Shown piece after piece: positions 33,833 to 43,307 of a stretch of 64,000 nt of DNA. The notes below the pieces were generated by a model. It did no database searches, was not told where the DNA came from, and was given only the letters and a program-made list of their open reading frames with translations. The stretch covers positions 1 through 64,000 of the forward strand of contig NZ_BIME01000004.1 of the NCBI RefSeq assembly GCF_004000925.1. Reading direction: 5' to 3'. Numbering within the stretch: the first letter of the stretch is position 1; each line of letters begins with the position of its first letter. The translations under genes and the position numbers were made by a program. The stretch comes from Paenibacillus illinoisensis NBRC 15959. GTDB taxonomy: Bacteria; Bacillota; Bacilli; Paenibacillales; Paenibacillaceae.

Positions 33833-35683
33833 ATGGGGAGACGGATGAGGAAGGAGAATAGTGATTTTAAGACGGCTTTTGTCTCAGAAGCAGGGTCTTT
33901 CCTGAAAAATCGGGATTTCTATGGCTGCGTCGAGCTCGAAGACTGGGCTTGTTATGTCATGGCAGATGGTTTGGATACGGATACGGAAGTGAATAGCGCA
34001 CAGATCACAGTGCAGACCATTCTGGAATCCTTTTTGGAAAAACCAACCATGTCCAAACGTAGACTAACAGAGTATATCAAGATTGCACATGAGTGGCTTC
34101 AGTATGAAAGCCGCCGAGTCAGACTCAAAGCGGGATTCGTCATTGTTGTGACAGATTATACACGGATGGTGTGGGCATCTGCCGGACACAGCCGGTTGTA
34201 TCATTTTCGTGGAAATCGGCTTGCATTAAAAAGCAAGGACCACAGCGTTGCTGCCCAGCTGGCAGCCGAAGGCCAGATTGCAGAGGATCGGGTGGATCAG
34301 CATGATGAACGCGGCAATCTGAATGAATACGCGGGCAAACCTGGCATGATCAGACCGTATGTATCGGATAAGATCAAGCTGGCCGATGGTGATGTGCTTG
34401 TTCTTTGCACCCCTGGATTATGGGAAGGGGTTCAGGATGCCGAGATGATCGATGCGGTTGAAGGTGCCAATGACCCGCAGACGCTGGCGGATACGCTTGA
34501 AGAAGTGATGCTTAGCAAGCAGCGTGCCCGTATCGAGAATTATAGTGCTGCAGCCATATACGTGAACAAGATTTTTCATGAAGAGCCCAAGAACCGTAAG
34601 AAGTGGATTAAGCGGATTGCCATCATGCTGGCTATGCTCCTGATTTTTGGTGGAGCTGGCATATTCTACGCGGTGAAAAGTGCAGCCAAAAAAGCCGAAT
34701 TGGCCGTAGATATGCTGCAATATGAACAGACCGCAGACCAGTACGTCAAGGAACAAGAGTATGCCAAGGCGGTCTCGGACTACAGCTTGGCGCGCAATAA
34801 TTCCATCAAAATCAAGGACCCTATACATAAAAAGCTGCTGACCGCGAAGATGGCTGCTGCCCAGACGCTGGTTGATGGAGAAGCTCATCTGAAAGAAGGA
34901 GACATCACCAAGGCAACAGCGAGTTACACCAAGGCGCTTGAATTATCGGAGCCCTACAGCATGTTCGACCGGGAAGTGATTCAGGAACGTTTGGAGCAGA
35001 TGACCACCTTCCAGCAAGTGCAAGACTGGATTACGGAGGGGGATCTGAAACTCCAGAACGGGGACTACAGTGGAGCAATTATTTTGTATAAAAGGGCCAG
35101 AACAGCTGCCACGGAGACGGCATACAAGGACGCGCTGAAGGAAATTGCTACCAAGCTGGAGGCGGCCGAGACTAAACGGGCGGACATCAAGCGGCAATCC
35201 CGTCAGCTTCAGGCGGATACGCTGGAACAGAAGGGCGACCGCTTCAATGAAGCCGGAGACTACAGTGGAGCGATGGATGCCTACGCTTCAGCGCAGGAAA
35301 TTTACCAGGAGATCGATATGCTGGAACGCGTGCTGGCCATGGAGCGGAAGATTAACAAACTGGATGAGAAACTGAATCCCCCTGTACCTGCAGCGGATCT
35401 TACTCAGGATGCAGCAGGGTTGGGATCAGTTGATTCATCAGGTTTGACCTCAGACTTGACTGGTAATGTGGGAGGACTGAATGGAGGCAATTCGGCGGAT
35501 AACAGTTCTTCCGCTGGAAATGTCACCTCGGCCGGAAGTGGAGCTGTGGATGACTCCGGCACTTCTTCCTCAGGAAAAACAAACAATACGAGCAACAACT
35601 CGACATCGAAGGCTAACGGAAGCACCGAAACCACCGAGGCTGAAGCGAATGAGCAGGAATCAGCGGAAGGAGGAGATTCATGA
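33833..35683 (+). CDS. PP2C-like protein lacking metal ligands, with membrane helix and TPR-like repeats
   Basis: About 616 aa (ATG 33833 or 33845; RBS does not decide). Residues to about 260 follow a PP2C fold, but VLCTPGLWEG stands where SDG is expected, ASAGHSRLYH where GDS is expected, and NYSAAAIYV where DN is expected. Only the first-strand DG (VMADGLD) remains, so it is probably a pseudophosphatase. A membrane helix follows (IAIMLAMLLIFGGAGIFYAV), then helical TPR-like repeats near 310-520 (YAKAVSDYSLARNN, DITKATASYTKALEL, DYSGAIILYKRAR, DYSGAMDAYASAQE) and a Ser/Gly/Asn-rich disordered tail. It may be a decoy or scaffold that binds kinase substrates. Confidence 0.78.
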   Translation: MGRRMRKENSDFKTAFVSEAGSFLKNRDFYGCVELEDWACYVMADGLDTDTEVNSAQITVQTILESFLEKPTMSKRRLTEYIKIAHEWLQYESRRVRLKAGFVIVVTDYTRMVWASAGHSRLYHFRGNRLALKSKDHSVAAQLAAEGQIAEDRVDQHDERGNLNEYAGKPGMIRPYVSDKIKLADGDVLVLCTPGLWEGVQDAEMIDAVEGANDPQTLADTLEEVMLSKQRARIENYSAAAIYVNKIFHEEPKNRKKWIKRIAIMLAMLLIFGGAGIFYAVKSAAKKAELAVDMLQYEQTADQYVKEQEYAKAVSDYSLARNNSIKIKDPIHKKLLTAKMAAAQTLVDGEAHLKEGDITKATASYTKALELSEPYSMFDREVIQERLEQMTTFQQVQDWITEGDLKLQNGDYSGAIILYKRARTAATETAYKDALKEIATKLEAAETKRADIKRQSRQLQADTLEQKGDRFNEAGDYSGAMDAYASAQEIYQEIDMLERVLAMERKINKLDEKLNPPVPAADLTQDAAGLGSVDSSGLTSDLTGNVGGLNGGNSADNSSSAGNVTSAGSGAVDDSGTSSSGKTNNTSNNSTSKANGSTETTEAEANEQESAEGGDS

Positions 35684-36975
35684 TGAAAGACATGATTCGT
35701 GACCGTCTTAACAAGATGGAGGATCTGGAACAACGCCGCATGCTCAAAGATCTCATGACAGGCGTTTTTCTTAATCTTGTGGAGTATCAGGAGACGCTGA
35801 ACAAACAGATTGAGCAACGAGTTTTCGATGAGGTATTGCCGCAGGAGGAACGTCATGATGTATATGTCACATTATGCGCGCGGGAAGATCTGGACCCCAT
35901 TCATGAATTTCTGTACCCGATCATTCCTGAGGATGCTGAACCACAGACCGTATATTTAAGTGAGGCTTCAGAGGCGCTGGCGCGTCAGGAAGAGATGAAA
36001 TTGTTCACATTCTACATAGAATGTGGGCAACAGGAACTCCAATCTCTACTGAAAAGTAATCGGACATTTCGCGGGGAGATCGTAACGAGTGAAGGTAGAC
36101 ATGCCATAACGGTTCGGTTGAAACCGAGTACGGCGTATATCTCCAAAATTGAAGAACTGTACCAGGTATTTCGCAAAAACAGCCTTGCCTGGAAATCGGT
36201 TAATGCGCCGTATGTATTCAAGTTCGTTGACTGTATTCTGGTCGGAGCGGGTGACGGAGATGAATGGGACAAACAGCATGTGGTCAAAGAACTTTCAATC
36301 CATTTGGAGGAGTTTGAGTCATATAAAAGAACGAATATGATCCCCCTTTGGAATATTCAGAAGCTTGATATGAAAACAGGTGGATTCCCTGTCCCGGCTT
36401 CGGACCGCATCAATTATGAACATGTGTTGCCGCTCCGTAAAACAGGGACTGAGCACGGATATTTGGTTGATGGAGACGAATCGCATATTCGGTATATCAA
36501 AAGATCGGAAGAAGATATCACCATCGTATCTCCGCTGGAAAAATCCGATTCATGGACGGTACTGAAAATAGCCGGCCCCGTTGCAACCCGAATCGGTAGA
36601 ATGGAATTTCCGCTGTTTTCCAACAACAAACGGGAAGGGTTTGCCGGTAAATATGCGCGTCAGGAAGGACGCTCTGTGCGATCCAAAGGGGAGATTGCCC
36701 GCATGGTTCATGCTTTCCAGGCAGCAGAGGGATTGGAACTGGAAGAGGTGCAGGTGGTAGCGCCTGGGCCCGCCTTGGGCATCACGTACCCGCTTAATGG
36801 ATTTGTTAGCGATCATGTCCGTGTTGAGGCAGATAAACACCGAATGATCTTAAGGTTCAGCAAACACGGAATTCAGCCAGAACAGGCTATTTTTCTGGAT
36901 GATTTGCTGAGTTTTCTGGTAGCAGAAATCCAGTTAGCATTCCCTGAATACCGCTGCGAAGGGGAATGGATGTGA
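35683..36975 (+). CDS. unrecognised protein of the injection locus (430 aa), possible baseplate part
   Basis: 430 aa from ATG 35683 (GGAAGGAGGAG seven bases upstream), overlapping the preceding stop by one base. No signal peptide or membrane helix. The N-terminal 45 residues are a coiled-coil-like helix (DRLNKMEDLEQRRMLKDLMT). The middle is mixed alpha/beta (APYVFKFVDCILVGAGDGDE) and the C-terminus has beta-rich segments (DHVRVEADKHRMILRFSKHG). No family recognised. Placement between signalling genes and spike genes in an operon of structural proteins suggests a baseplate or wedge-like role, which is inference only. Confidence 0.55.
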   Translation: MKDMIRDRLNKMEDLEQRRMLKDLMTGVFLNLVEYQETLNKQIEQRVFDEVLPQEERHDVYVTLCAREDLDPIHEFLYPIIPEDAEPQTVYLSEASEALARQEEMKLFTFYIECGQQELQSLLKSNRTFRGEIVTSEGRHAITVRLKPSTAYISKIEELYQVFRKNSLAWKSVNAPYVFKFVDCILVGAGDGDEWDKQHVVKELSIHLEEFESYKRTNMIPLWNIQKLDMKTGGFPVPASDRINYEHVLPLRKTGTEHGYLVDGDESHIRYIKRSEEDITIVSPLEKSDSWTVLKIAGPVATRIGRMEFPLFSNNKREGFAGKYARQEGRSVRSKGEIARMVHAFQAAEGLELEEVQVVAPGPALGITYPLNGFVSDHVRVEADKHRMILRFSKHGIQPEQAIFLDDLLSFLVAEIQLAFPEYRCEGEWM

Positions 36976-36982
36976 GCGCAGC

Positions 36983-37672
36983 ATGAATTATATATGGGAT
37001 CTGATTATTCGGGCCAAACGGAATGGAACCGATTTGCGCGACGTAACCTTTGTGCCTGCACGTGTATATTCGCCCTATATGGAACTCAGTCATGCGAACC
37101 TAAACGCTTCAGGAGTGGAACGCACGATTGAAGTCAATCCGTATTATCGTTTTTTTGATATTTTTCGGGATCTGTTCGATATCAATAACGAAGAGCACGT
37201 GGAGTTGCGGGAGGCTCTCTTTGATCTGGTCATTCATTTTCTGGCGGATATGGATTTGATGCAGGGGATGAACAAGAGGGAGTATTATATTCGCTTCATT
37301 TTGAAAGACATGCATTCAGGTGTATACGGGGAACGGATTCGGCGCCGACTGGAACTGTTCGGACGGGAGGAACAGGAGGTGATCGCCTGCAATATGCTTC
37401 GTCTTTATGATACGGGGGAAGCTGTTCATCTGCTAAGGGATACCCTTGTCCGAATGTTCCCGCGTTCAACCCTTTATGCCAATTGCGAGGAGAAGGATGA
37501 GCTGCTCTTGTATATTGGTCAGGCTGAACAGACGGAAGCGAAGGAGAAGCTGGAACTGATTCTTGAACTCTTTCTGCCGGTTCGTTTCGACACGGAGATC
37601 TACTGGGGGCATCATTTTGGCATTCTGGATGTGGACTATACGATGGTACAGGACGGTATTGCCTTATATTAA
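36983..37672 (+). CDS. unrecognised protein of the injection locus (229 aa), possible baseplate part
   Basis: 229 aa starting seven bases after the preceding stop. Mostly helical with no membrane helix: NPYYRFFDIFRDLFDINNEE, REALFDLVIHFLADMDLMQG, then a C-terminal beta segment LFLPVRFDTEIYWGHHFGIL. The final pattern, a proline-bearing strand and an aromatic-rich turn, is loosely like baseplate proteins of contractile systems, but I cannot name a family. It is certainly part of the operon. Confidence 0.5.
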   Translation: MNYIWDLIIRAKRNGTDLRDVTFVPARVYSPYMELSHANLNASGVERTIEVNPYYRFFDIFRDLFDINNEEHVELREALFDLVIHFLADMDLMQGMNKREYYIRFILKDMHSGVYGERIRRRLELFGREEQEVIACNMLRLYDTGEAVHLLRDTLVRMFPRSTLYANCEEKDELLLYIGQAEQTEAKEKLELILELFLPVRFDTEIYWGHHFGILDVDYTMVQDGIALY

Positions 37673-37704
37673 GCAGCACCAGCAGTTGTAAGGAGGAAGC
37701 ATAG

Positions 37705-40356
37705 ATGAACGGCTATTCATATCGATTGTATCCTGACGCCACGGGTAGGGAACGGGCCAGAGGGACCATGCGTTATACGCGTGAAGAGTTGATGGACATG
37801 ACTACATTTCAATTACGGAACATTTGTTACAAGGAGCGCTTGGTTGAGGGATTGGGGTCTCGGACGGAGCGGGAAGAACTAATTCGGATTATTTTAAAAT
37901 TTTTGGGAGCGGACGATGTATTGTGGATTGATCAGTCTGTTGAAGGCGGATTCGAGCGTATACAGAAGGCCATTTCTCGTCATATGACGGCTCCCATGAG
38001 CAGTGATGGAGGCATTAGTGTGCCTGCGCGACTGATTCTATACGAAGGATTGAACGTGGACAAGCTGGATCGTTATGTGGTCACCGCACCTGGTGGATTA
38101 ACCGAATCCAACGTACTCTTAGTCAATGAGAGCATGGAGCTGTGTGGTATCTTCAACCTAGTTAAGGACGAATCCGTAACGGGAACCTTCTATTTGACAG
38201 CAGGAAGTGGGTCAACCTGGAAGAGATCGGGAAACAGACAGTACAGTCTTCTCTTTTTCCGTAAACGCGACTCGGAATATTTATATCAGACCTATTATGC
38301 CAGCGGACCGCTTCCACCGGTTCATATTCAATATACTCAAATTCCACTGGCCGATCTGGACATCCGGGAACTTGAACCGACAGAAGCAGTGCTTGCGATT
38401 GATTTTGGCACCTCCAATACGACGGCAGGCGCCTATTTGCATAACGGTTATATTCAGGCTCCGAGCAGCCAGGATTTGCTGAATGGACGAGTGCGTATGG
38501 ATGCCATCAACTACGTTTCTTTTCCCGATCCTTCATACAAAGATACGGACTGGATTGAAGTCCTGCCTACGGCCATCGGTGTGGCTGAGTGCTCGGATCC
38601 AGCGAACATTCGTTACGAGTTCGGCTATGAAGCGCTGCGAAGCATGCGTCGGGGAGGGTACAGCAGCCGAGCGAGTGTCTTCCGCAGCATGAAGCGCTGG
38701 GTGAACAATTACAACAAAATGGAAGAAATCGTCGATGTTCATGGCAATGCAGCCATGGTTTCTCGTATGGATCTGCTGCGTGCGTACATGAATTACATCA
38801 TCCGAACGGCAGAGCATCAGTTCAAGTGCAAGTTTCGCCATGTGCATTTTACGAGTCCCGTGAAGATGAAAACACAGTTTTTGCAGATGTTCGGAGAGAT
38901 GCTTCCGGATTATCGGATTGAGCAGACGTATGCGCTGGATGAGGGAATGGCTGTGCTCTATAACACCCTTGCTGACGGCATGGAACGTGGTGCTTTCATG
39001 GAAGGGCAGACGTACCATGCACTCGTGATTGATTGTGGCGGTGGAACGACCGATTTGTCTTCCTGTGCCTTTACGATCGAGGATGGACATATGGCGTACA
39101 AGCTCGATATCCATACGACCTACGAAAATGGGGATACGAACTTCGGAGGTCACAACATTACCTATCGTATTATGCAATTCATGAAAATTGTATTCGCCGA
39201 CTACTATAGCGGACGCCGTCAGGTGACGGATATTGATAGTCTAATCGAGGCACCTGGTGCGGATGTGTTCCGTCAGGTGGACGAAGAGGGTGTGAAGTCC
39301 GTTTATCAGAAGCTGGAGCAACGCTATGAGGAGGCAGAACACATCATTCCGACTGCGTTTGCGTGTCGAGAGAATCGTTCACGGGATGAGTATTTGCGGG
39401 TAAGAGGCAACTTCTACTTTCTATGGGAAATCGCAGAAGAGATGAAGCAGCAATTTTTCCGCAAAACCGGCATCTTGCGTAACCGATTCCACTCGGAGAT
39501 GGAGGGCGATGGTGACAGTGATCTGCAGATCACCACCATGGAGCGTTGGTTCCTCTCGGTAGAACGGAATGGGGAGTTGAAGGATGAATATGAGTTCCCC
39601 GATGTGGTTTTCAATATCAAGGAAATTACCCAGCTGATTAAGGCCGATATCTATGAAGTGGTTCGCAAGTTTTTGGATGATTTCTATCGGCAAGGGCGGA
39701 TGAACCAGTACTCGATTATCAAGTTGACAGGTCAGTCCTGCCGGATTGATGTATTTCGGGAAGCATTGAAAGAGTTTGTTCCAGGCAGAAGCATTGAGTT
39801 TCGGCAAAAACCTGCGGAAGGGCGTGTGCCTGATCTTAAACTTGCCTGCCTTCGAGGGGCGATTCGTTATCTGAGTGCGCGCAAAACGGGAAGCGTTCAA
39901 GCCGACATCACGCATGATGCCGCTGTAATTCCGTATACCGTAAGTGCCTACACGCATAATGGACGTGAAAAAATGCTGATCAGCAGTCTGGATCGGAGTG
40001 ATGGCATTCCGGGCAGCATTTCCCGTCCATTCGAGACGGCAGAAGTGGAGTTGTATCTTAGCGGAAGCGATGGCCAGCTGAGACGAAAATTCGTATATGC
40101 GAACCGCCCGGATTTCTATAAAGAGGTGCTCTACGAAGACATTCGAGATCGATATGGAGATAAAATTCCGCAAGATGATACGGATTCCATCGTGAATGGA
40201 GAGACGAAGTTTTTTGTCTTTCCGGATGATCGTCATTGGGGTTTCCATGTGTTGCCTGTAGCTCGCAGAAATGAACGGCTGTATCTGGGATCGCAGAAGT
40301 TGCTTCCGTTTGAAACAGACTTGTCGGAACTGGACTTCTTTGACGGAATGAAGTGA
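37705..40356 (+). CDS. Hsp70/actin-fold ATPase (large chaperone-like protein)
   Basis: 883 aa, AAGGAGG nine bases before the ATG. A SAP-like helical motif is seen near residues 22-70 (YTREELMDMTTFQLRNICYK). The actin/Hsp70 fold starts near 232 with phosphate loop 1 IDFGTSNTTAG, phosphate loop 2 VIDCGGGTTDLSS near 441 and an adenosine-type loop KLTGQSCRIDVF near 675. Large insertions relative to DnaK and no substrate-binding domain or EEVD-type tail, so it is a divergent StbA/HscA-like ATPase. The J-domain protein upstream could stimulate it. A job in building or refolding sheath or in loading effectors is inference. Confidence 0.8.
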   Translation: MNGYSYRLYPDATGRERARGTMRYTREELMDMTTFQLRNICYKERLVEGLGSRTEREELIRIILKFLGADDVLWIDQSVEGGFERIQKAISRHMTAPMSSDGGISVPARLILYEGLNVDKLDRYVVTAPGGLTESNVLLVNESMELCGIFNLVKDESVTGTFYLTAGSGSTWKRSGNRQYSLLFFRKRDSEYLYQTYYASGPLPPVHIQYTQIPLADLDIRELEPTEAVLAIDFGTSNTTAGAYLHNGYIQAPSSQDLLNGRVRMDAINYVSFPDPSYKDTDWIEVLPTAIGVAECSDPANIRYEFGYEALRSMRRGGYSSRASVFRSMKRWVNNYNKMEEIVDVHGNAAMVSRMDLLRAYMNYIIRTAEHQFKCKFRHVHFTSPVKMKTQFLQMFGEMLPDYRIEQTYALDEGMAVLYNTLADGMERGAFMEGQTYHALVIDCGGGTTDLSSCAFTIEDGHMAYKLDIHTTYENGDTNFGGHNITYRIMQFMKIVFADYYSGRRQVTDIDSLIEAPGADVFRQVDEEGVKSVYQKLEQRYEEAEHIIPTAFACRENRSRDEYLRVRGNFYFLWEIAEEMKQQFFRKTGILRNRFHSEMEGDGDSDLQITTMERWFLSVERNGELKDEYEFPDVVFNIKEITQLIKADIYEVVRKFLDDFYRQGRMNQYSIIKLTGQSCRIDVFREALKEFVPGRSIEFRQKPAEGRVPDLKLACLRGAIRYLSARKTGSVQADITHDAAVIPYTVSAYTHNGREKMLISSLDRSDGIPGSISRPFETAEVELYLSGSDGQLRRKFVYANRPDFYKEVLYEDIRDRYGDKIPQDDTDSIVNGETKFFVFPDDRHWGFHVLPVARRNERLYLGSQKLLPFETDLSELDFFDGMK

Positions 40357-40387
40357 GGATCACGAGCAGAAAGGGGGAACAACGCTC

Positions 40388-41161
40388 ATGTTCACATATT
40401 CGTATCCGCATTTTAACAAGGGAAGAATTCTGAAAACATCCATGTTGGAGGGACTACGCGATTTCCCCAGAGACTACATCGAACTGTACTATCGCGGTTA
40501 TGCAGATGGCATTCTTGTAGGTGCAGAGGTAGACGTGTTCCCGGACAAGCTGGTTGTTGCTCCTGGGATGGTGCTGCATAAAGGAAGGCTTTATATGCTG
40601 ACAGAGCCTACGGAACTGGCATACCAAGCTACGGGAAGGGTCAATGTGCTGAAGCTTCGGTTTACCGCGGAGGAGACCGTGAGTGACATGACCATAGGCC
40701 ATTCGGAACTGCTTTTGGATGAAGAGACAACATGCGCACCGGGCGAATTGGAACTGGCCCGGTTCAAGCTGAAGGAAGGGGCAAGGCTGCGGCGGGATTA
40801 CCAGACTTTTGCCGATTTGGCAACCGAGTTCAATACCTTGCATGTCATTCATGTCCCTTATGCGGCAGAAGGGGCCAGCACGCTATCTCCGATTATCTTA
40901 AAAGATTATGCAGAAAGGCTGCTTCGAACGGGAACCTCGGACCCTCAGGATCTGATCTTTGCCATGATGTGTCTCAATGAAGGAACGGTTGCGCGCAGCG
41001 TCATCCTGCATCACATTGCGAGCCGACTGGGGCTGGAGTACCGGGAATATGATAATGCGCAGATTCATCGATATCTGGATCGCATTTTGGCTAATGCAAG
41101 CCGGGGAGCGGGGCGTTCGGGTCACCCGGTGGGTGGGCCACATCGAATGATTGTGGATTGA
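40388..41161 (+). CDS. unrecognised beta-rich protein, possible baseplate or TssK-like component
   Basis: 257 aa, GGGGG upstream of ATG 40388. The N-terminal half is beta-rich with DGILVGAEVDVFPDKLVVAP and GMVLHKGRLYML, a pattern seen in phage baseplate and receptor-binding proteins; a distant TssK-like role is possible. The C-terminal half is helical (ILKDYAERLLRTGTSDPQDL, HHIASRLGLEYRE), which could be an oligomerisation platform. No membrane helix. Family not recognised; inference rests on neighbours (spike genes follow). Confidence 0.5.
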   Translation: MFTYSYPHFNKGRILKTSMLEGLRDFPRDYIELYYRGYADGILVGAEVDVFPDKLVVAPGMVLHKGRLYMLTEPTELAYQATGRVNVLKLRFTAEETVSDMTIGHSELLLDEETTCAPGELELARFKLKEGARLRRDYQTFADLATEFNTLHVIHVPYAAEGASTLSPIILKDYAERLLRTGTSDPQDLIFAMMCLNEGTVARSVILHHIASRLGLEYREYDNAQIHRYLDRILANASRGAGRSGHPVGGPHRMIVD

Positions 41162-41197
41162 TGACTTCAGCACAAGGAAAGGAAGTGTGTTCTTCAT

Positions 41198-41833
41198 ATG
41201 GAATATCTCGATCGCAAAGTGATTCCCATATTATATAGCCATCGTGGGAATGAAGAGGAGGATCAGAATGGTGCAGTAGAAGAGGAGGTTACAGTTGCAT
41301 ATAAATCCCAGGCAGTTGATTCGGCAGAGATGCCAACGATGCTCCGCATTGGAAAAGAAAGCGTGTTTCTGAAACGAACAGAGCTGTACGACGGCAGAGT
41401 AGCAGTCTCTCTTCCGCGTTTGTTGCGTTTGATCTCGGAAAAGGAAGCGAGCATGAAGTATCCCTCGTCTCATCGGCCGGAATGGATTTATACCAACGAC
41501 TCGGGCACGGTCAATTTTACGTTCAACAGGCTGGAGCATCGAATTTCGGAAGAGGAGCTGACTTCCTTTACCGAAACGATGGCCAATGTCGTTCGCGGAA
41601 CGCAGCCTGTTAGACAATGGGACAAGCACGGTGTTCGCATTACAGAAACGGGACAAGTCACGGGCTACTGCCAGTTTTCCGTTCAGGGGTTGAATAATCA
41701 GATTTACAACCATATCGGTTTTGCGATTTTGGACCAGTCCGTTCTTGTATACGGATTTAATTGCACGGATGAAGAAAAAAAGGATTGGCTGGAGCCTGGC
41801 GAGACGATTCTGAACTCGCTTGCGATCCTTTGA
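41198..41833 (+). CDS. DcrB/DUF1795-like protein, possible Eag-type effector chaperone
   Basis: 211 aa. The C-terminal half reads like a DUF1795/DcrB fold: RLEHRISEEELTSFTETMAN, ITETGQVTGYCQFSV, HIGFAILDQSVLVYGFNC and a final TILNSLAIL, matching the closing helix of that family. DUF1795 proteins of T6SS (Eag chaperones) shield the membrane helices of toxin-VgrG or toxin-PAAR effectors before export. A spike gene follows 22 bp downstream, and the second spike in this locus does carry strongly hydrophobic segments. The N-terminal 60 residues are acidic and variable. Likeness is by eye. Confidence 0.5.
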   Translation: MEYLDRKVIPILYSHRGNEEEDQNGAVEEEVTVAYKSQAVDSAEMPTMLRIGKESVFLKRTELYDGRVAVSLPRLLRLISEKEASMKYPSSHRPEWIYTNDSGTVNFTFNRLEHRISEEELTSFTETMANVVRGTQPVRQWDKHGVRITETGQVTGYCQFSVQGLNNQIYNHIGFAILDQSVLVYGFNCTDEEKKDWLEPGETILNSLAIL

Positions 41834-41855
41834 GGCTGAAAGGAGAGTGGGGAAC

Positions 41856-43271
41856 ATGAGTCTGACTTATGAGAATCTGATTATTGAACCGTATGAACTG
41901 CTGCATTTGCAAGAGCTGACGATCCGCAAAAAGATGAATGAGCACACCCGGCTCGTGTTCAAGGGCATAGTGTCCGAGGAATGGAAGGATCGCTATGTCG
42001 ATGTTACGGATCGGGATACACCGATTGAAGTGTGGCAAAAAGATGAGGATGGCAATAAGAGCCCGTTGTTCAAAGGCATTCCGCTATCTGTTGAAGTGCA
42101 GGTTGTCAGAGACGTGTATACGCTCCAAGTGGAGGCCATCTCGCATACGTACCGGATGGACATTACAAAACGAACGCGTACATTTCAAAATGTCAAAATG
42201 ACGTTGCCCGAATTGTTAAAGGAACTGGATGAGGATTATCCGGGACTTGATGTTATTGATGAGGGAACGGGCGGGGCCAAGATTGGCAAGGTTGCCGTGC
42301 AATACCAAGAAACGGATTGGGCATTTCTCAGGAGGCTTGCTTCACGCTTTCACACCAGCTTGATGCCTGCCGCCCAGTTTGACAGCCCCAAATTTTATTT
42401 TGGCGTCCTCGAGCACGGGAATTCAATCGACCTGGACAATACACGTTATACGGTCCGTAAAAACATGACGCCATTCATGTACTTTACGGAAAACGATTCG
42501 TTGAAGGTCAACGAGTCGGACTTCATTGTATACGAAATCGAGACCGACCAGGTCATGGAGCTTGGACACCACATTAACTTCCGGGGCAGAAGCCTATACG
42601 TGACTGAGGCATATACCGAGCTTGTGGGCGGAATCGTGAAACACCAATATGTACTTAGCCTTCACAGAGGACTACGACAAAAGACATATAACAATCCGTT
42701 GATTGCCGGAAGCTCATTGCTTGGTCGCATCCTTTCCGTGCATGGCGGTCATGTCAGAGTGCATCTGGACTGTGATGAACAACAGGAGGCAGAGGAAGCG
42801 TTGTGGCTGCTGTATCAGTCGCCGTACATTGCAGAGGGGAAGACAGGTTGGTATGTCATGCCGGAAGTGGGTGATCCGGTGGCTGTCTACTTTCCAACGC
42901 AAAATGAAGAAGAGGCCTATGCGACAGGAGCCCCTCGTCTGGATAACCAGGTAACAGGAACGAATCAATTGAACAGGCCGGATCATAAAATTTTCCGTAC
43001 GCCTTATGGCAAAGAAATCAGACTGACTCCAGATTCCATCTCCATTAGCAGCAAAGAGGGCGAGGTATTCATTCGGCTCAGCGGGGACGAAGGCATCCAG
43101 ATCACGGGAAGCCAGCAGGTTCGGATGTCTGCCGGGGGCAGCATCTCGCTCAAAGCCGGGAAGAAAATAACGTTGTCTGCCGATTCGCAATTGCTGCTCG
43201 AAGGTGGAGGAGGAACGTTCAAATTGGATGGACAGGCAAAAATGAGCGGATCGGAAGTGAAAGCCAACTAG
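41856..43271 (+). CDS. VgrG/phage gpD-like spike protein
   Basis: 471 aa from ATG 41856 (AGGAGAG about eight bases upstream; an in-frame ATG at 41820 adds 12 residues). The gp27-like part (about 1-300) has LTIRKKMNEHTRLVFKGIV and YQETDWAFLRRLASRF, the typical late-control-D / VgrG motif. A gp5-like OB domain follows (LGRILSVHGGHVRVHLD, GWYVMPEVGDPVAVYFP), then a short beta-prism with repeats such as IQITGSQQVRMSAGGSISLK. No toxin extension. It would form the trimeric spike under the PAAR-like tip. The larger spike at 45.4 kb is its paralogue. Confidence 0.9.
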   Translation: MSLTYENLIIEPYELLHLQELTIRKKMNEHTRLVFKGIVSEEWKDRYVDVTDRDTPIEVWQKDEDGNKSPLFKGIPLSVEVQVVRDVYTLQVEAISHTYRMDITKRTRTFQNVKMTLPELLKELDEDYPGLDVIDEGTGGAKIGKVAVQYQETDWAFLRRLASRFHTSLMPAAQFDSPKFYFGVLEHGNSIDLDNTRYTVRKNMTPFMYFTENDSLKVNESDFIVYEIETDQVMELGHHINFRGRSLYVTEAYTELVGGIVKHQYVLSLHRGLRQKTYNNPLIAGSSLLGRILSVHGGHVRVHLDCDEQQEAEEALWLLYQSPYIAEGKTGWYVMPEVGDPVAVYFPTQNEEEAYATGAPRLDNQVTGTNQLNRPDHKIFRTPYGKEIRLTPDSISISSKEGEVFIRLSGDEGIQITGSQQVRMSAGGSISLKAGKKITLSADSQLLLEGGGGTFKLDGQAKMSGSEVKAN

Positions 43272-43307
43272 AGTGGCATGACATGAAGGGAAGGAGGCGG
43301 AGTTCAG

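Noticed and set aside
38533..39177. Minus-strand open frame of 214 codons within the Hsp70-like gene
   Set aside because: Shadow of the plus-strand ATPase, no RBS, composition typical of antisense frames.
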